64,000 nt of DNA, from contig NZ_JBLOOT010000002.1 in NCBI RefSeq assembly GCF_049800675.1, positions 186,001-250,000 of the forward strand, in the 5' to 3' direction. Below are positions 1 through 8,577 of this stretch, piece after piece. A program made the position numbers and the translations under genes. Within the stretch, counting starts at the first letter, position 1, and each line of letters opens with the position of its first letter. The notes beneath the pieces were generated by a model. It searched no databases. It saw only the letters and a program-made list of their open reading frames with translations, and had not been told where the DNA came from. Origin of the DNA: Cauispirillum nitrogeniifigens. GTDB taxonomy: Bacteria > Pseudomonadota > Alphaproteobacteria > Rhodospirillales > Rhodospirillaceae.

Positions 1-1659
1 GTGCGGGCCCGCCAGGAGGCGGCGCGTGGCGGCCGCTCCATCCTCTACGACACCGTGCTGTCCATGCCCGACGGTCTGCGCGAGGTGGAGGTGCAGTACA
101 TCCCCAGCAGCGGGCCGGAGGGGGAGGAAGGCGGCTTCTATGCCTTCGCCATCGACGTCACCGCCCGGCGCGCCGCCGAACGCGCCCTGCGCGACAGCGA
201 ACAACGCTACCGCCACCTGTTCGAGGCCATGGACCAGGGCTTTGCGGTGCACGAGATGACCGCCGACGGCACCGACTACCGCTTCCTCCAGGTCAACCCG
301 GCGTTCGAGCGGCTGACCGGATTGCCGGCGGAGGCCGTCATCGGCCGCACCGTGCGCGACCTGCTGCCCGGCATCGAGGACCGCTTCATCGCCCGCTATG
401 CCGAGGTGACGGCCAGCGGCCAGTCGGTGCGCTTCCAGGAACTGGTGCCGGCGCTGGGCCGCTGGTACGAGATCTATGCCTTCGCCGTCGCGCCGGGCCG
501 CTTCGCCACGCTGTTCGACGACATCACCGCGCGCAAGCAGGCCGAGGAGCGCCAGACCCTGCTGATGGCGGAACTGGATCACCGGGTGCGCAACATCCTG
601 GCCTCGGTCCAGTCGATGGTGCTGCTGACCGCCCGCAGCGCCACCAGCAAGGAGCAGTACGCCGAGATCCTGCGCGGCCGGGTCGCCGCCATGGCCCGCG
701 CCCACGGCCTGCTGACCCAGTTCGGCTGGCGCGGCGCGCGGCTCGATCAGATCGTGCGCGACGAGTTGGCGCCCTACGCCGGGCATGCCGGCGGCCTGGT
801 CATCGACGGTCCGGGCGACTGCACCCTCAAGCCCAAGGACGCCCTGAACTTCGCCCTGGTGCTGCATGAACTGGTCACCAACGCGGCCAAGTACGGCGCC
901 CTGTCGGTCGCCGAAGGCTGCGTCACCGTGCGCTGGAGCCTCGGCGCGGGCGGGCCGCTGCGCCTGGAGTGGCGGGAAAGCGGCGGTCCGCGCGTGCAGG
1001 GGCCGCCGGAACGGCGCGGCTTCGGCTCGGTGCTGATCGAAAGCGCCCTGGGGGGCGACGGCACCACCGCCGTGGACCTCGCCTTCCCGCCCGAGGGCGT
1101 GCGCTGCACCATCACCCTGCCGCGCCAACGTCTGGTCGACCCGCGGGCGGAGCGCATGCAGGCCCCCGGCCCCGCCGCCACCACCGAGGCCGCCCGCCCC
1201 GAGCCGGCGGCGGCGGCTTCGCCGTCCTCCATGCGGGCACCGGCGGTGCTGATCGTCGAGGATGAACTGCTGGTCGCCATGGAGATCGCCAACGCCCTCA
1301 AGCTGGCCGGGTTCACCGTCATCGGGCCGGCCACCACCCTCAACGCCGGGCTGACCCTGGCCGCCCATGAGGACTTCGACGCGGCCGTGCTGGACGTCAA
1401 CCTCAACGGCCGCCTGAGCACCCCCATCGCCGACGTGCTGATCGAGCGCGGCATCCCGCTGGTGCTGACCAGCGGCTACGACATCACCACCGTCCTGCCG
1501 CCGCACCTGCACGCCCTGCCGGCGCTTCAGAAGCCGGTGGACTCGGCGGTTCTGGCGGCCCGCCTGCGCCGTCTGGTCCGGCAGGCGGCGTTGCCCTCCA
1601 CGCCCGCATTGCCCTCCACGCCCGCATTGACAGAGCGGCCTGCCGCCTCGCAATCATAG
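1..1659 (+). CDS. HWE-family sensor histidine kinase with C-terminal receiver domain (5' end cut by window)
   Basis: The 552 visible residues begin inside a PAS domain, so the true start lies upstream. A complete PAS domain spans about 66-180. It is followed by a kinase core of the HWE type: phosphoacceptor His194 in ELDHRVRN, the N-box HELVTNAAKYG around 289-299, and the WxE signature at 324-326. An Ala/Pro linker leads to a CheY-like receiver from about 414, with VEDE at 419-422, Asp465 as phosphoacceptor and Lys511. This is the layout of a soluble hybrid kinase that senses a ligand through PAS and phosphorylates its own receiver. The C-terminal tail carries a perfect six-residue repeat (ALPSTP twice). 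The signal is unknown. Confidence 0.9.
   Translation: MRARQEAARGGRSILYDTVLSMPDGLREVEVQYIPSSGPEGEEGGFYAFAIDVTARRAAERALRDSEQRYRHLFEAMDQGFAVHEMTADGTDYRFLQVNPAFERLTGLPAEAVIGRTVRDLLPGIEDRFIARYAEVTASGQSVRFQELVPALGRWYEIYAFAVAPGRFATLFDDITARKQAEERQTLLMAELDHRVRNILASVQSMVLLTARSATSKEQYAEILRGRVAAMARAHGLLTQFGWRGARLDQIVRDELAPYAGHAGGLVIDGPGDCTLKPKDALNFALVLHELVTNAAKYGALSVAEGCVTVRWSLGAGGPLRLEWRESGGPRVQGPPERRGFGSVLIESALGGDGTTAVDLAFPPEGVRCTITLPRQRLVDPRAERMQAPGPAATTEAARPEPAAAASPSSMRAPAVLIVEDELLVAMEIANALKLAGFTVIGPATTLNAGLTLAAHEDFDAAVLDVNLNGRLSTPIADVLIERGIPLVLTSGYDITTVLPPHLHALPALQKPVDSAVLAARLRRLVRQAALPSTPALPSTPALTERPAASQS
1592..1627. repeat. 18-bp tandem duplication in the kinase 3' end
   Basis: An 18-bp unit (ttgccctccacgcccgca) occurs twice in a row just before the stop codon. 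It encodes a repeated LPSTPA segment after the receiver domain. Being a multiple of three it keeps the frame, so it is probably a neutral slippage product in a disordered tail. Confidence 0.75.
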
Positions 1660-1663
1660 CGCC

Positions 1664-2539
1664 ATGAACGGCACCCCCTCCCCTTCTCCCTCTCGCTCTC
1701 CGGCTCCCTTCCGTCCGGCGGCACGGCCGATCCTCAAGTGGGCCGGCGGCAAGCAGCAACTGCTGCCCGAGCTGGTCGCCCGCGTGCCCGCCGCCTATGG
1801 CCGCTACATCGAACCCTTCGTCGGCGGCGGCGCCCTGTTCTTCGCCCTGGCGCCCGAGCGGGCGGTGATCGCCGACGCCAATCCCGAGCTGATCAACCTC
1901 TACCGTCAGGTGGCTGGCGCGGTGGAGGACGTCATCGCCGCCCTGGCGCCCATGGCCGTGGACGAGGACGCCTTCTATGCCGAGCGCGCCCTGCGGTTCG
2001 AGGATCTGGATCCGGTGCGCGCCGCCGCCCGCACGCTCTACCTCAACAAGACCTGCTACAACGGCCTGTACCGGGTGAACCGGCGCGGCGCCTTCAACGT
2101 GCCCTTCGGCCGCCACGCCAGCCCGCCGCGGGTCTGCGACCCCGACCGCCTGCGCGCCGCCTCACGCCTGCTGGCCCGCGCCGAGATCCTGTGCGGCGAC
2201 TACCGCGCGGTGCTGGAGCGCACGGCGCGGGCCGGCGACTTCGTGTTCCTCGACCCGCCCTACCTGCCGGTGGGCCGCCATGCCGACTTCAAGCGCTACA
2301 CCGCCACCCAGTTCCGCGAAGCCGACCACGAGGCCATGGCTCCGGTGGTCGAGGATCTGGCGCGGCGCGGCTGCACCGTGGTGCTGACCAACGCCAACCA
2401 CCCGCGCCTGCACGCCCTCTATGCCGCCCATGACGTCGCCGTGGTGGCGACGCGGCGACACGTCAACAGCAAGGCCGACGGCCGGCGCGGCGAGGACGCC
2501 ATCGTCACGCTGCTGCCGGGGACGGAGGTCGCGGCATGA
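1664..2539 (+). CDS. D12-class N6-adenine DNA methyltransferase (Dam-like)
   Basis: This 291-residue protein transfers a methyl group from S-adenosylmethionine to N6 of adenine in DNA. It has the D12/Dam family order: LKWAGGKQQL at 24-33, the AdoMet loop EPFVGGGALFF at 50-60, and the catalytic DPPY at 197-200. Its length is close to the roughly 270-280 residues usual for Dam. It starts 4 bases after the preceding kinase gene stops and overlaps the next methyltransferase gene by 4 bases (ATGA), so the two are surely cotranslated. The recognition sequence cannot be read from the protein. No endonuclease gene lies beside it, so it looks like a solitary methylase or a relic of a restriction system. 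Confidence 0.9.
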   Translation: MNGTPSPSPSRSPAPFRPAARPILKWAGGKQQLLPELVARVPAAYGRYIEPFVGGGALFFALAPERAVIADANPELINLYRQVAGAVEDVIAALAPMAVDEDAFYAERALRFEDLDPVRAAARTLYLNKTCYNGLYRVNRRGAFNVPFGRHASPPRVCDPDRLRAASRLLARAEILCGDYRAVLERTARAGDFVFLDPPYLPVGRHADFKRYTATQFREADHEAMAPVVEDLARRGCTVVLTNANHPRLHALYAAHDVAVVATRRHVNSKADGRRGEDAIVTLLPGTEVAA

Positions 2540-3555
2540 CCTTCCACCGCGCCCATCCCTACCCGCCGACCCGCTACATGGGCTCCAAGGAGGCTCTGCT
2601 CGGCCCGCTGTGGGAGGTCATCGGCGCGCTGCCGGGGCACTCCGTGCTCGACCTGTTTTCCGGCTCGGGCGTGGTGGCGCACATGCTCAAGGGCCACGGC
2701 CGGCCGGTGATTGCCAACGACTACATGGCCATGGCCGCCACTTTCGCCCGCGCCATGGTCGCCAACGACGGTGCCACCCTCGACGCCGACGCCGTGGAGG
2801 CGCTGCTGGCGCCGGCACCGGACAGCGATGGTTTCGTCAGCAAAACATTTTCCGGTCTGTACTACGACGACGCCGACACCCGCCTGATCGACGCCGTGCG
2901 CGCCAACCTGCGGTGCCTCGGCGACCCGGCGCTGCGGGCGGTGGGCATGAGCGCTCTCATCCGCGCCTGCCTGAAGAAACGGCCGCGCGGCATCTTCACC
3001 TATACCGGGATGCGCTACGACGACGGCCGCCGCGACCTACGCCTGGGTGTGGCCGACCACATCCGCGAGCAGGCCGCCCTGATCAACCGCGCCGTCTTCG
3101 CCTCCGGCCAGCCGTGCGAGGCCCACTGGGGCGATGCCATGACGACTGATCTGCGCGCCGACATCGTCTACATCGACCCGCCCTACTTCAGCCCCCTGTC
3201 CGACAACGAATACGTCCGCCGCTACCACTTCCTGGAGGGTCTGGCCCGCGACTGGCAGGGCGTCGACATCCAGGCCCACACCAAGACCCGCAAGTTCGCC
3301 AGCTACCCCACGCCGTTCAAGACGGCCCAGGGCGCGGCGGCGGCGTTCGAGGCTCTGTTCCGCCGCCACGCCGACAGCGCCATCGTGGTGAGCTACGCCT
3401 CCAACGCCCTCCCCGACCGCGACACCCTCGCCGCCCTCCTGCGCACCGTCAAACGCCGCGTGGAAGTGGTCGAGATCGACCACCGCTACAGCGTGGGAAC
3501 GCAGAAGGCCGGGCAGAAAAACGCGGTGCGGGAGTATGTGTTCGTGGGGGGGTGA
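2536..3555 (+). CDS. Second D12-class N6-adenine DNA methyltransferase
   Basis: The 339-residue product is a DNA adenine methyltransferase distinct from its upstream neighbour. It begins with PPTRYMGSK, the equivalent of the Dam KWxGGK box. It has an AdoMet-binding LDLFSGSG segment at 38-45 and the catalytic DPPY at 214-217. Between these, about residues 100-205 differ from Dam and probably hold the target-recognition region. The start codon overlaps the stop of the first methyltransferase gene. A pair of D12 methylases encoded together is known where the two strands of an asymmetric site each need their own enzyme, but no restriction enzyme gene follows here. Substrate specificity is unknown. 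Confidence 0.85.
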   Translation: MTFHRAHPYPPTRYMGSKEALLGPLWEVIGALPGHSVLDLFSGSGVVAHMLKGHGRPVIANDYMAMAATFARAMVANDGATLDADAVEALLAPAPDSDGFVSKTFSGLYYDDADTRLIDAVRANLRCLGDPALRAVGMSALIRACLKKRPRGIFTYTGMRYDDGRRDLRLGVADHIREQAALINRAVFASGQPCEAHWGDAMTTDLRADIVYIDPPYFSPLSDNEYVRRYHFLEGLARDWQGVDIQAHTKTRKFASYPTPFKTAQGAAAAFEALFRRHADSAIVVSYASNALPDRDTLAALLRTVKRRVEVVEIDHRYSVGTQKAGQKNAVREYVFVGG

Positions 3556-3656
3556 GCGCGCGCTCATTCCCGCCCAGACTAAGCCAAAATATCGCCGTCA
3601 TCCGGCGCTACTTTGGTTCCAGACTGCTCGGATGGAGCCAGTGTTGGAGGACCGCC

Positions 3657-3902
3657 ATGAAGACGCTTGCCATCGCCACCACCGCCCTTGCCGCCGCGCT
3701 TGCCCTGTCGGCCTGCGGCGAGACCAAGGCTGATCGGGCCATCAGCGGCGCCGCGCTCGGGGCGGGCGGCGGCGCGGTGATCGGGGCGCTGACGGTGGGG
3801 GCGCCGGTTCAGGGGGCGGCCATCGGCGGGGCGCTGGGGGCCGCCGCCGGGGCGCTGACCGACACCGATCAGATCAATCTCGGAAAGCCGTTCTGGAAGT
3901 AG
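3657..3902 (+). CDS. Small glycine-zipper lipoprotein
   Basis: The product is 81 residues. A short signal peptide ends in a lipobox (LSAC, Cys at 19), so it should be a lipidated envelope protein. The remainder is dominated by small residues in GxxxG-like spacing (AISGAALGAGGGAVIG and AIGGALGAAAGAL), the glycine-zipper pattern of membrane-inserting Gly-zipper proteins. I chose the ATG at 3657 because it gives a clean signal peptide and has GGAGG upstream. It is monocistronic, between the methyltransferases and the convergent HinT gene. Function is unknown; a role in outer-membrane integrity is only an analogy. Confidence 0.75.
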   Translation: MKTLAIATTALAAALALSACGETKADRAISGAALGAGGGAVIGALTVGAPVQGAAIGGALGAAAGALTDTDQINLGKPFWK

Positions 3903-3920
3903 CGTGGGAGTGCAGGCGAC

Positions 3921-4289
3921 CTACTCGGTCGCCTTGCTCACCATCCGCCCCACCGGCCGGCCGCCCAGGACGTGGAAGTGCAGGTGCGGCACTTCCTGAT
4001 GGCCGTGTTCGCCGGTGTTGGAAATGACGCGGTAGCCGGTTTCGGCGACGCCCGTCTTCTTCGCCACGGTGCCGAGCGCGCGCAGCAGGGCGGCCAGTTC
4101 GGCGTCCTTGCCGGCCTCGCTCATTTCGGTGATGGAACGGTACGGCCCCTTGGGGATGACCAGGACATGCACCGGGCAGGCCGGGCTGATGTCGTTGAAG
4201 GCCAGCACGTGGTCGTCCTCAAAGACCTTGGAGCAGGGGATCTCCCCGCGCAGGATCTTGGCGAAGACGTTGTTCTGGTCGTAGCTCAT
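3921..4289 (-). CDS. HIT-family nucleotide-binding hydrolase (HinT-like)
   Basis: A 122-residue histidine-triad protein with the signature HLHFHV at 102-107 and an upstream NTGEHGHQ loop, matching HinT-type purine nucleoside phosphoramidases in both length and motif. Such enzymes hydrolyse AMP-linked phosphoramidates and acyl-adenylates in the cytoplasm. It lies 58 bases downstream of hisE in the same direction. This hisE-HIT arrangement is frequent in alphaproteobacteria and suggests cotranscription with the histidine genes, although its activity is not part of the histidine pathway. Confidence 0.92.
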   Translation of the reverse strand: MSYDQNNVFAKILRGEIPCSKVFEDDHVLAFNDISPACPVHVLVIPKGPYRSITEMSEAGKDAELAALLRALGTVAKKTGVAETGYRVISNTGEHGHQEVPHLHFHVLGGRPVGRMVSKATE

Positions 4290-4347
4290 CGCGATCCCCT
4301 TTGTTCTTTCTGGTCCCTCGATGCGGGTTTGAAGCGCGCAGCGGCTC

Positions 4348-4707
4348 TTACTTCTTCCGCGCCTTCTTCTCCGCCACGCCCGAGGTGCCGAAGCGCTGGC
4401 GCAGTTCGGACCACACCTCGTCGGGCGTGACGCCGCAGTCGGCCCACAGCACCGTCAGGTGATAGAGCAGGTCGGCGCTTTCCGACACCAGATGGCGCTT
4501 GTCCTCGGCCACCGCGGCGATGACCGTCTCCACGCCCTCCTCGCCGACCTTCTGGGCGATCTTCTTGCGGCCCTTGGCGAACAGCTTGGCGGTATAGGAC
4601 TCCTCGGGATCGGCGCCCTTGCGGCTGGCCACCACGGCGTAGAGGGCATCCAGGGTGTGCTGGTCCAGGACGTCCGCCGACGGCACCGTCATGTTCTTGT
4701 CTGCCAT
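4348..4707 (-). CDS. hisE: Phosphoribosyl-ATP pyrophosphatase
   Basis: This 119-residue enzyme removes pyrophosphate from phosphoribosyl-ATP, the second step of histidine synthesis. The all-alpha MazG-like fold is recognisable from KIAQKVGEEGVE (residues 49-60) and the ESADLLYHL metal-binding helix (76-84). The ATG at 4707 gives the standard compact HisE length with no fused HisI domain, so HisI must be encoded elsewhere. The C-terminus ends in a lysine-rich tail. It is downstream of hisF with a 53-base gap and is probably the penultimate gene of the transcript. Confidence 0.95.
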   Translation of the reverse strand: MADKNMTVPSADVLDQHTLDALYAVVASRKGADPEESYTAKLFAKGRKKIAQKVGEEGVETVIAAVAEDKRHLVSESADLLYHLTVLWADCGVTPDEVWSELRQRFGTSGVAEKKARKK

Positions 4708-4760
4708 GGGTCTTCCTCTGTAGCACGGCGCCAAAGTCGGCGCCTGCGTCTGCGTCTTCG

Positions 4761-5522
4761 TCAGTCCAGGCGGACCGGGATGCCGCGCGAGCGCATGTAG
4801 TCCTTGGCCTGGCGCACCGTGTACTCCCCGAAGTGGAAGATCGATGCGGCCAGGACGGCGGTGGCGTGGCCTTGCAGCACGCCTTCGGCCAGGTGTTCGA
4901 GCGTCCCCACCCCGCCGGAGGCGATGACCGGGATCGGCACGGCGTCGGCCACCGCGCGGGTCAGCGGCAGGTTGAACCCCTGCTTGGTCCCGTCGCGGTC
5001 CATGGAGGTCAGCAGGATCTCCCCGGCCCCATAGTCGGCCATGCGTCTGGCCCACTCCACGGCGTCCAGGCCGGTGGCGTTGCGGCCGCCGTGGGTGAAC
5101 ACCTCGAAGGTGCCCGGCCCGGTGCTCTTGGCGTCGATGGCCACGACGATGCACTGGCTGCCGAACTTCTCGGCCGCCTCGCGCACGAACTCCGGGCGCT
5201 GCACGGCGGTGGTGTTGATCGACACCTTGTCGGCGCCGGCCAGCAGCAGCTTGCGGATGTCCTCCACCGTGCGCACGCCGCCGCCGACGGTCAGCGGCAT
5301 GAAGCACTTCTCGGCGGTGCGGGCGACCACGTCATAGAGGGTGTCGCGGTTGTCCGAACTGGCGGTGATGTCGAGGAAGCACAGCTCGTCGGCGCCGGCG
5401 GCGTCATAGAGCGTGGCCTGCTCCACCGGGTCGCCGGCGTCGCGCAGGCCGACGAAGTTGACCCCCTTGACGACACGGCCGTCCTTGACGTCCAGGCAGG
5501 GGATGATGCGCATCTTCAACAT
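4761..5522 (-). CDS. hisF: Imidazole glycerol phosphate synthase cyclase subunit
   Basis: A 253-residue (beta-alpha)8 barrel that closes the imidazole ring, using ammonia delivered by HisH, and releases IGP and AICAR. The two catalytic aspartates are visible: Asp11 in PCLDVKDGRVVKG, and the second in VVAIDAKS near residue 130. Phosphate-binding glycine loops occur in TVGGGVRT and ASGGVGT. It is encoded 19 bases after hisA in the usual hisH-hisA-hisF order, and the protein partner HisH is two genes upstream. Confidence 0.97.
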   Translation of the reverse strand: MLKMRIIPCLDVKDGRVVKGVNFVGLRDAGDPVEQATLYDAAGADELCFLDITASSDNRDTLYDVVARTAEKCFMPLTVGGGVRTVEDIRKLLLAGADKVSINTTAVQRPEFVREAAEKFGSQCIVVAIDAKSTGPGTFEVFTHGGRNATGLDAVEWARRMADYGAGEILLTSMDRDGTKQGFNLPLTRAVADAVPIPVIASGGVGTLEHLAEGVLQGHATAVLAASIFHFGEYTVRQAKDYMRSRGIPVRLD

Positions 5523-5541
5523 GGCGCGGCTTCCTTGAGGT

Positions 5542-6288
5542 TCACGCGTCCAGGACGGCCAGGGCCTCGGCCAGATCCAGGCGGCCGTCGTACAGGGCGC
5601 GGCCGGAGATCACCCCGCCGATGCCGCTGCCCGTCCGCGCCTTCAGCGCCCGCAGGTCGTCCAGGCCGGACACCCCGCCCGAGGCGATGACCGGCGTGGT
5701 CAGCTTCTCGGCCAGGGCGGCGGTGGCTTCGACGTTGACGCCCGTCAGCGCCCCGTCGCGGTCGATGTCGGTGTAGATGATGGCGGCGACGCCGGCATCC
5801 TCGAACTTCAGGGCCAGGTCCAGCGCGCTGATGTCGGACGTCTCGGCCCAGCCTTCGACCGCGACCATGCCGTTGCGGGCGTCGATGCCCACGGCGATGC
5901 GGCCGGGATGGCGGCGGCAGGCTTCCTTGACCAGGCCCGGATCACGCAGCGCCACGGTGCCCAGGATGACCCGGCGCACGCCCTTGTCCAGCCACTGGTC
6001 GATGGTGGCATGGTCGCGGATGCCGCCGCCCAGCTGCACCGGCACCGGCGGCTCGGCCCCGGTGCCGCGCAGGGCCTCCAGGATGGCCTCCACGGCATGG
6101 GCGTTGGCCGGACGGCCGGCAAAGGCGCCGTCCAGGTCGACCACGTGCAGCCACCGGCAGCCGGCGGCCTTGAAGCGCGCCGCCTGGTCGGCGGGGGACT
6201 CGTTGAACACGGTGGCCTGGTCCATCTCGCCCTTGTACAGGCGGACGCAGGCCCCTTCCTTGAGGTCGATGGCGGGAAACAGGATCAT
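5542..6288 (-). CDS. hisA: Phosphoribosylformimino-5-aminoimidazole carboxamide ribotide isomerase
   Basis: The 248-residue barrel protein performs the Amadori rearrangement of ProFAR to PRFAR, the substrate of HisF/HisH. It starts with the HisA signature FPAIDLKEGACVRL, with Asp8 as catalytic residue. It also has a second conserved Asp in YTDIDRDG and the phosphate loops QLGGGIRD and ASGGVSG. It is a paralogue of the adjacent HisF, as expected for this half-barrel family. The start lies only 4 bases beyond the hisH stop, so the two genes are tightly coupled. Confidence 0.97.
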   Translation of the reverse strand: MILFPAIDLKEGACVRLYKGEMDQATVFNESPADQAARFKAAGCRWLHVVDLDGAFAGRPANAHAVEAILEALRGTGAEPPVPVQLGGGIRDHATIDQWLDKGVRRVILGTVALRDPGLVKEACRRHPGRIAVGIDARNGMVAVEGWAETSDISALDLALKFEDAGVAAIIYTDIDRDGALTGVNVEATAALAEKLTTPVIASGGVSGLDDLRALKARTGSGIGGVISGRALYDGRLDLAEALAVLDA

Positions 6289-6292
6289 GGCC

Positions 6293-6949
6293 TTAGGGAT
6301 TCCAGCGCAGGAAGTTGGTGATCAGCCGCAGCCCGGTGGCCTGGCTCTTTTCGGGATGGAACTGGGTGCCGGCCACGGTGCCGCGCGCCACCACCGCCGT
6401 GATCGGCCCGCCGTAGTCGACGGTGGCCAGGCGGTCGGCGGGGTCGGCGACGGCGAACTGGTAGCTGTGCACGAAATAGGCGTGGTCGCCCGGCGCGATG
6501 CCGGCCAGCAGCGGATGGGCGCCGCCCGAGGCTCCGGTGGCGAAGGCCAGCTCGTTCCACCCCATGTGCGGCACCTTCAGCGCCGGGTCGGCCGGCGCCA
6601 GCGGCACCACCTCGCCGGGGATCCAGCCCAGGCCGGGGTGGCTGCCGTGCTCCAGGCCGCGATCGGCCAGCAGCTGCATGCCCACGCAGATGCCCAGGAA
6701 CGGGCGGCCACGGGTGAACACGGCCTCGCGCATGGCCTCGACCATGCCCGGCACGGCGTCCAGGCCGCGCCGGCAGTCGCCGAAGGCGCCGACGCCGGGC
6801 AGCACCACGCGGTCGGCGGCGCGGACGGCCTCGGCATCGCTGGTTACCACCACCGACACGGTGAGCCCGGCTTCGGCGACGGCGCGCTCGAAGGCCTTGG
6901 CGGCGGATCGCAGGTTGCCCGATCCATAGTCGATGATGGCGATGGTCAT
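6293..6949 (-). CDS. hisH: Imidazole glycerol phosphate synthase glutaminase subunit
   Basis: A 218-residue class I glutamine amidotransferase that hydrolyses glutamine and channels ammonia to HisF. The nucleophile is Cys88 in GICVGMQ. The His/Glu pair of the triad lies in QFHPEKS near the C-terminus. The characteristic N-terminus MTIAIIDYGSGNL fixes the ATG at 6949; the frame stays open further upstream, but that part has no HisH similarity. It is the first gene of the hisHAFE group, because the usual upstream partner hisB is separated from it by an opposite-strand gene. Confidence 0.96.
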   Translation of the reverse strand: MTIAIIDYGSGNLRSAAKAFERAVAEAGLTVSVVVTSDAEAVRAADRVVLPGVGAFGDCRRGLDAVPGMVEAMREAVFTRGRPFLGICVGMQLLADRGLEHGSHPGLGWIPGEVVPLAPADPALKVPHMGWNELAFATGASGGAHPLLAGIAPGDHAYFVHSYQFAVADPADRLATVDYGGPITAVVARGTVAGTQFHPEKSQATGLRLITNFLRWNP

Positions 6950-7123
6950 GACGCGCTTCCGAATGACGCTGGGCGGTGATGAGGCGCCCCTTGTAACAGC
7001 TTGCGGCGGCGCACGGAAGCCGCTGCGGGCGGCGGTCCGCAGACAGTGCCTCCGGCGGCGGAGCAGGCAGGGTGCAGACAGGGGCTTGCCGGACCACACC
7101 CCGATGCATACAATGGTTGCATC

Positions 7124-8572
7124 ATGAAACGGGACACTCGGTCCATGGGACGTCGGCGGGCGCGGCGATCATTGGTGGCGGCAGCCCTGCTGGGAGCGCT
7201 TCTTCTGGCCGCCTGTGCGCCGGGAATGCATGTCGACAAGGTCGGTCTGGCCGAGCCTGCCTGGCCGGATCCCACCGCCGTCCTGGCCCCCATCCGCTTC
7301 GACAAGGCGACGGTGTCGCTGTTCCGCGGGCGCCGCATCGGCAGCTACCGCGACGGCCTGGAATGCGCCCACGGCGGCCAGGACCTGTGGTGGAACACCG
7401 GCGCCCGGATGACCAGGGACATCGACTGGAACGCCCTGTTCCACGAGCAGATGACCATCGGCGGCCACACCGTGCTGGGCGATCCGGGGGCGGCCTTCGA
7501 GGCACGGCTGCGCGACCGCGCGCGGCCCGCCTATCTGGTCAGCGCCCGCATCGAGGACATCCGCCTGAACCTGTGCGAGGTGGTGAGCCTGTGGACCGCC
7601 GAACCGCTGGAGGCGCAGATCGGCGAGGGATCGGTGCGGGTCTACTGGCAGGTGTTCTCGGTCCTGGAAAAGAAGGTGGTGCTGGAGGCCGCGACCGCCG
7701 GTTATCACAGCCTCGACCGCCCGGTCGGCGACGGCCCGGTGGTGCTGATCATGGAGGCCTTCGCCCAGGCCGCCGCCAACTTCGCCGCCGATCCCGGCTT
7801 GATCGCCCTGGTCAGCGCCCCGGCGCCAACGCGCGAGGCGGTGCTCGCCGCCCCGGTGGGCGAGCGGCGCTGGCTGACGGCGGCGGCGCCCTTCGCCGGC
7901 GGCCTGCTGCCCAACGTCGATGCCATCCGCAATGCCGTCGTGACCATCGACAACGGCGAGGACCGGGCCAGCGGCGTGGTCATCGCCCCGGACCTCGTGC
8001 TGACGACGCGTGACGCCGTCGCCGGCACCGGGGTGGTGCGCGTCACCCTGACCACCGGGCGCACCGTCATGGGGTCGGTGCTGCGCTGGCACGAGGCCCG
8101 CGATGTCGCCCTGGTGCAGGTGGAGAAGGCCGGCTACCGGCCGCTGCCGTTGCGCCGCGACACGGTGGCGGAGGCGACCGACGTCTATGCCGTCGGCACC
8201 CCGGCGGCGCACGGCCGCCGCGCCACCGTCACCCGCGGCGTCGTCGGCCGCTTTGCGCAGAGCGGCGCCGGTTTGCCGCTGATCCTGGCCGACGTGGGCG
8301 ACCCCGCCGGGCTGGCCGGTGCGCCGCTGCTTGATGCCGAGGGGGCGGTGGTGGGCATCGGCACGGTGCCGCGCGACGAGGCCGGCCGACCGCGCCCCGC
8401 CGGCGGCGGTCTGACCGCCTTTGTCCCCATCGCCGAGGCCCTGGAGGCTCTGGCCCTGCGTCGCCGTCATCCCAACGACACGCGTGAGGAGGATGCCGAG
8501 CCGGAGGCCGAGCCCGGGACGCCGCCCGAGCCCAGGGCGCCGTCCGACGCCGCCGGTGAGGTGGCCCTGTGA
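7124..8572 (+). CDS. Lipoprotein with degenerate trypsin-like domain
   Basis: The 482-residue protein has an Arg-rich start, a hydrophobic segment and a lipobox LLAAC around residue 30, so it is probably exported and lipidated. Residues 40-245 form an unassigned region with an Asp/Trp-rich motif (ECAHGGQDLWW). About 265-455 resembles a chymotrypsin-fold domain, but the catalytic residues are replaced. The His position reads VLTTRDAVAG, Asp is kept in ARDVALVQV, and the usual GNSGGP region reads AGLAGAPLLD with no Ser. The tail is acidic and Pro-rich. It is encoded on the opposite strand between hisB and hisH, with only 5 bases to the hisB end. It is probably a binding or scaffolding protein rather than a protease. 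Confidence 0.75.
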   Translation: MKRDTRSMGRRRARRSLVAAALLGALLLAACAPGMHVDKVGLAEPAWPDPTAVLAPIRFDKATVSLFRGRRIGSYRDGLECAHGGQDLWWNTGARMTRDIDWNALFHEQMTIGGHTVLGDPGAAFEARLRDRARPAYLVSARIEDIRLNLCEVVSLWTAEPLEAQIGEGSVRVYWQVFSVLEKKVVLEAATAGYHSLDRPVGDGPVVLIMEAFAQAAANFAADPGLIALVSAPAPTREAVLAAPVGERRWLTAAAPFAGGLLPNVDAIRNAVVTIDNGEDRASGVVIAPDLVLTTRDAVAGTGVVRVTLTTGRTVMGSVLRWHEARDVALVQVEKAGYRPLPLRRDTVAEATDVYAVGTPAAHGRRATVTRGVVGRFAQSGAGLPLILADVGDPAGLAGAPLLDAEGAVVGIGTVPRDEAGRPRPAGGGLTAFVPIAEALEALALRRRHPNDTREEDAEPEAEPGTPPEPRAPSDAAGEVAL

Positions 8573-8577
8573 GCCCC

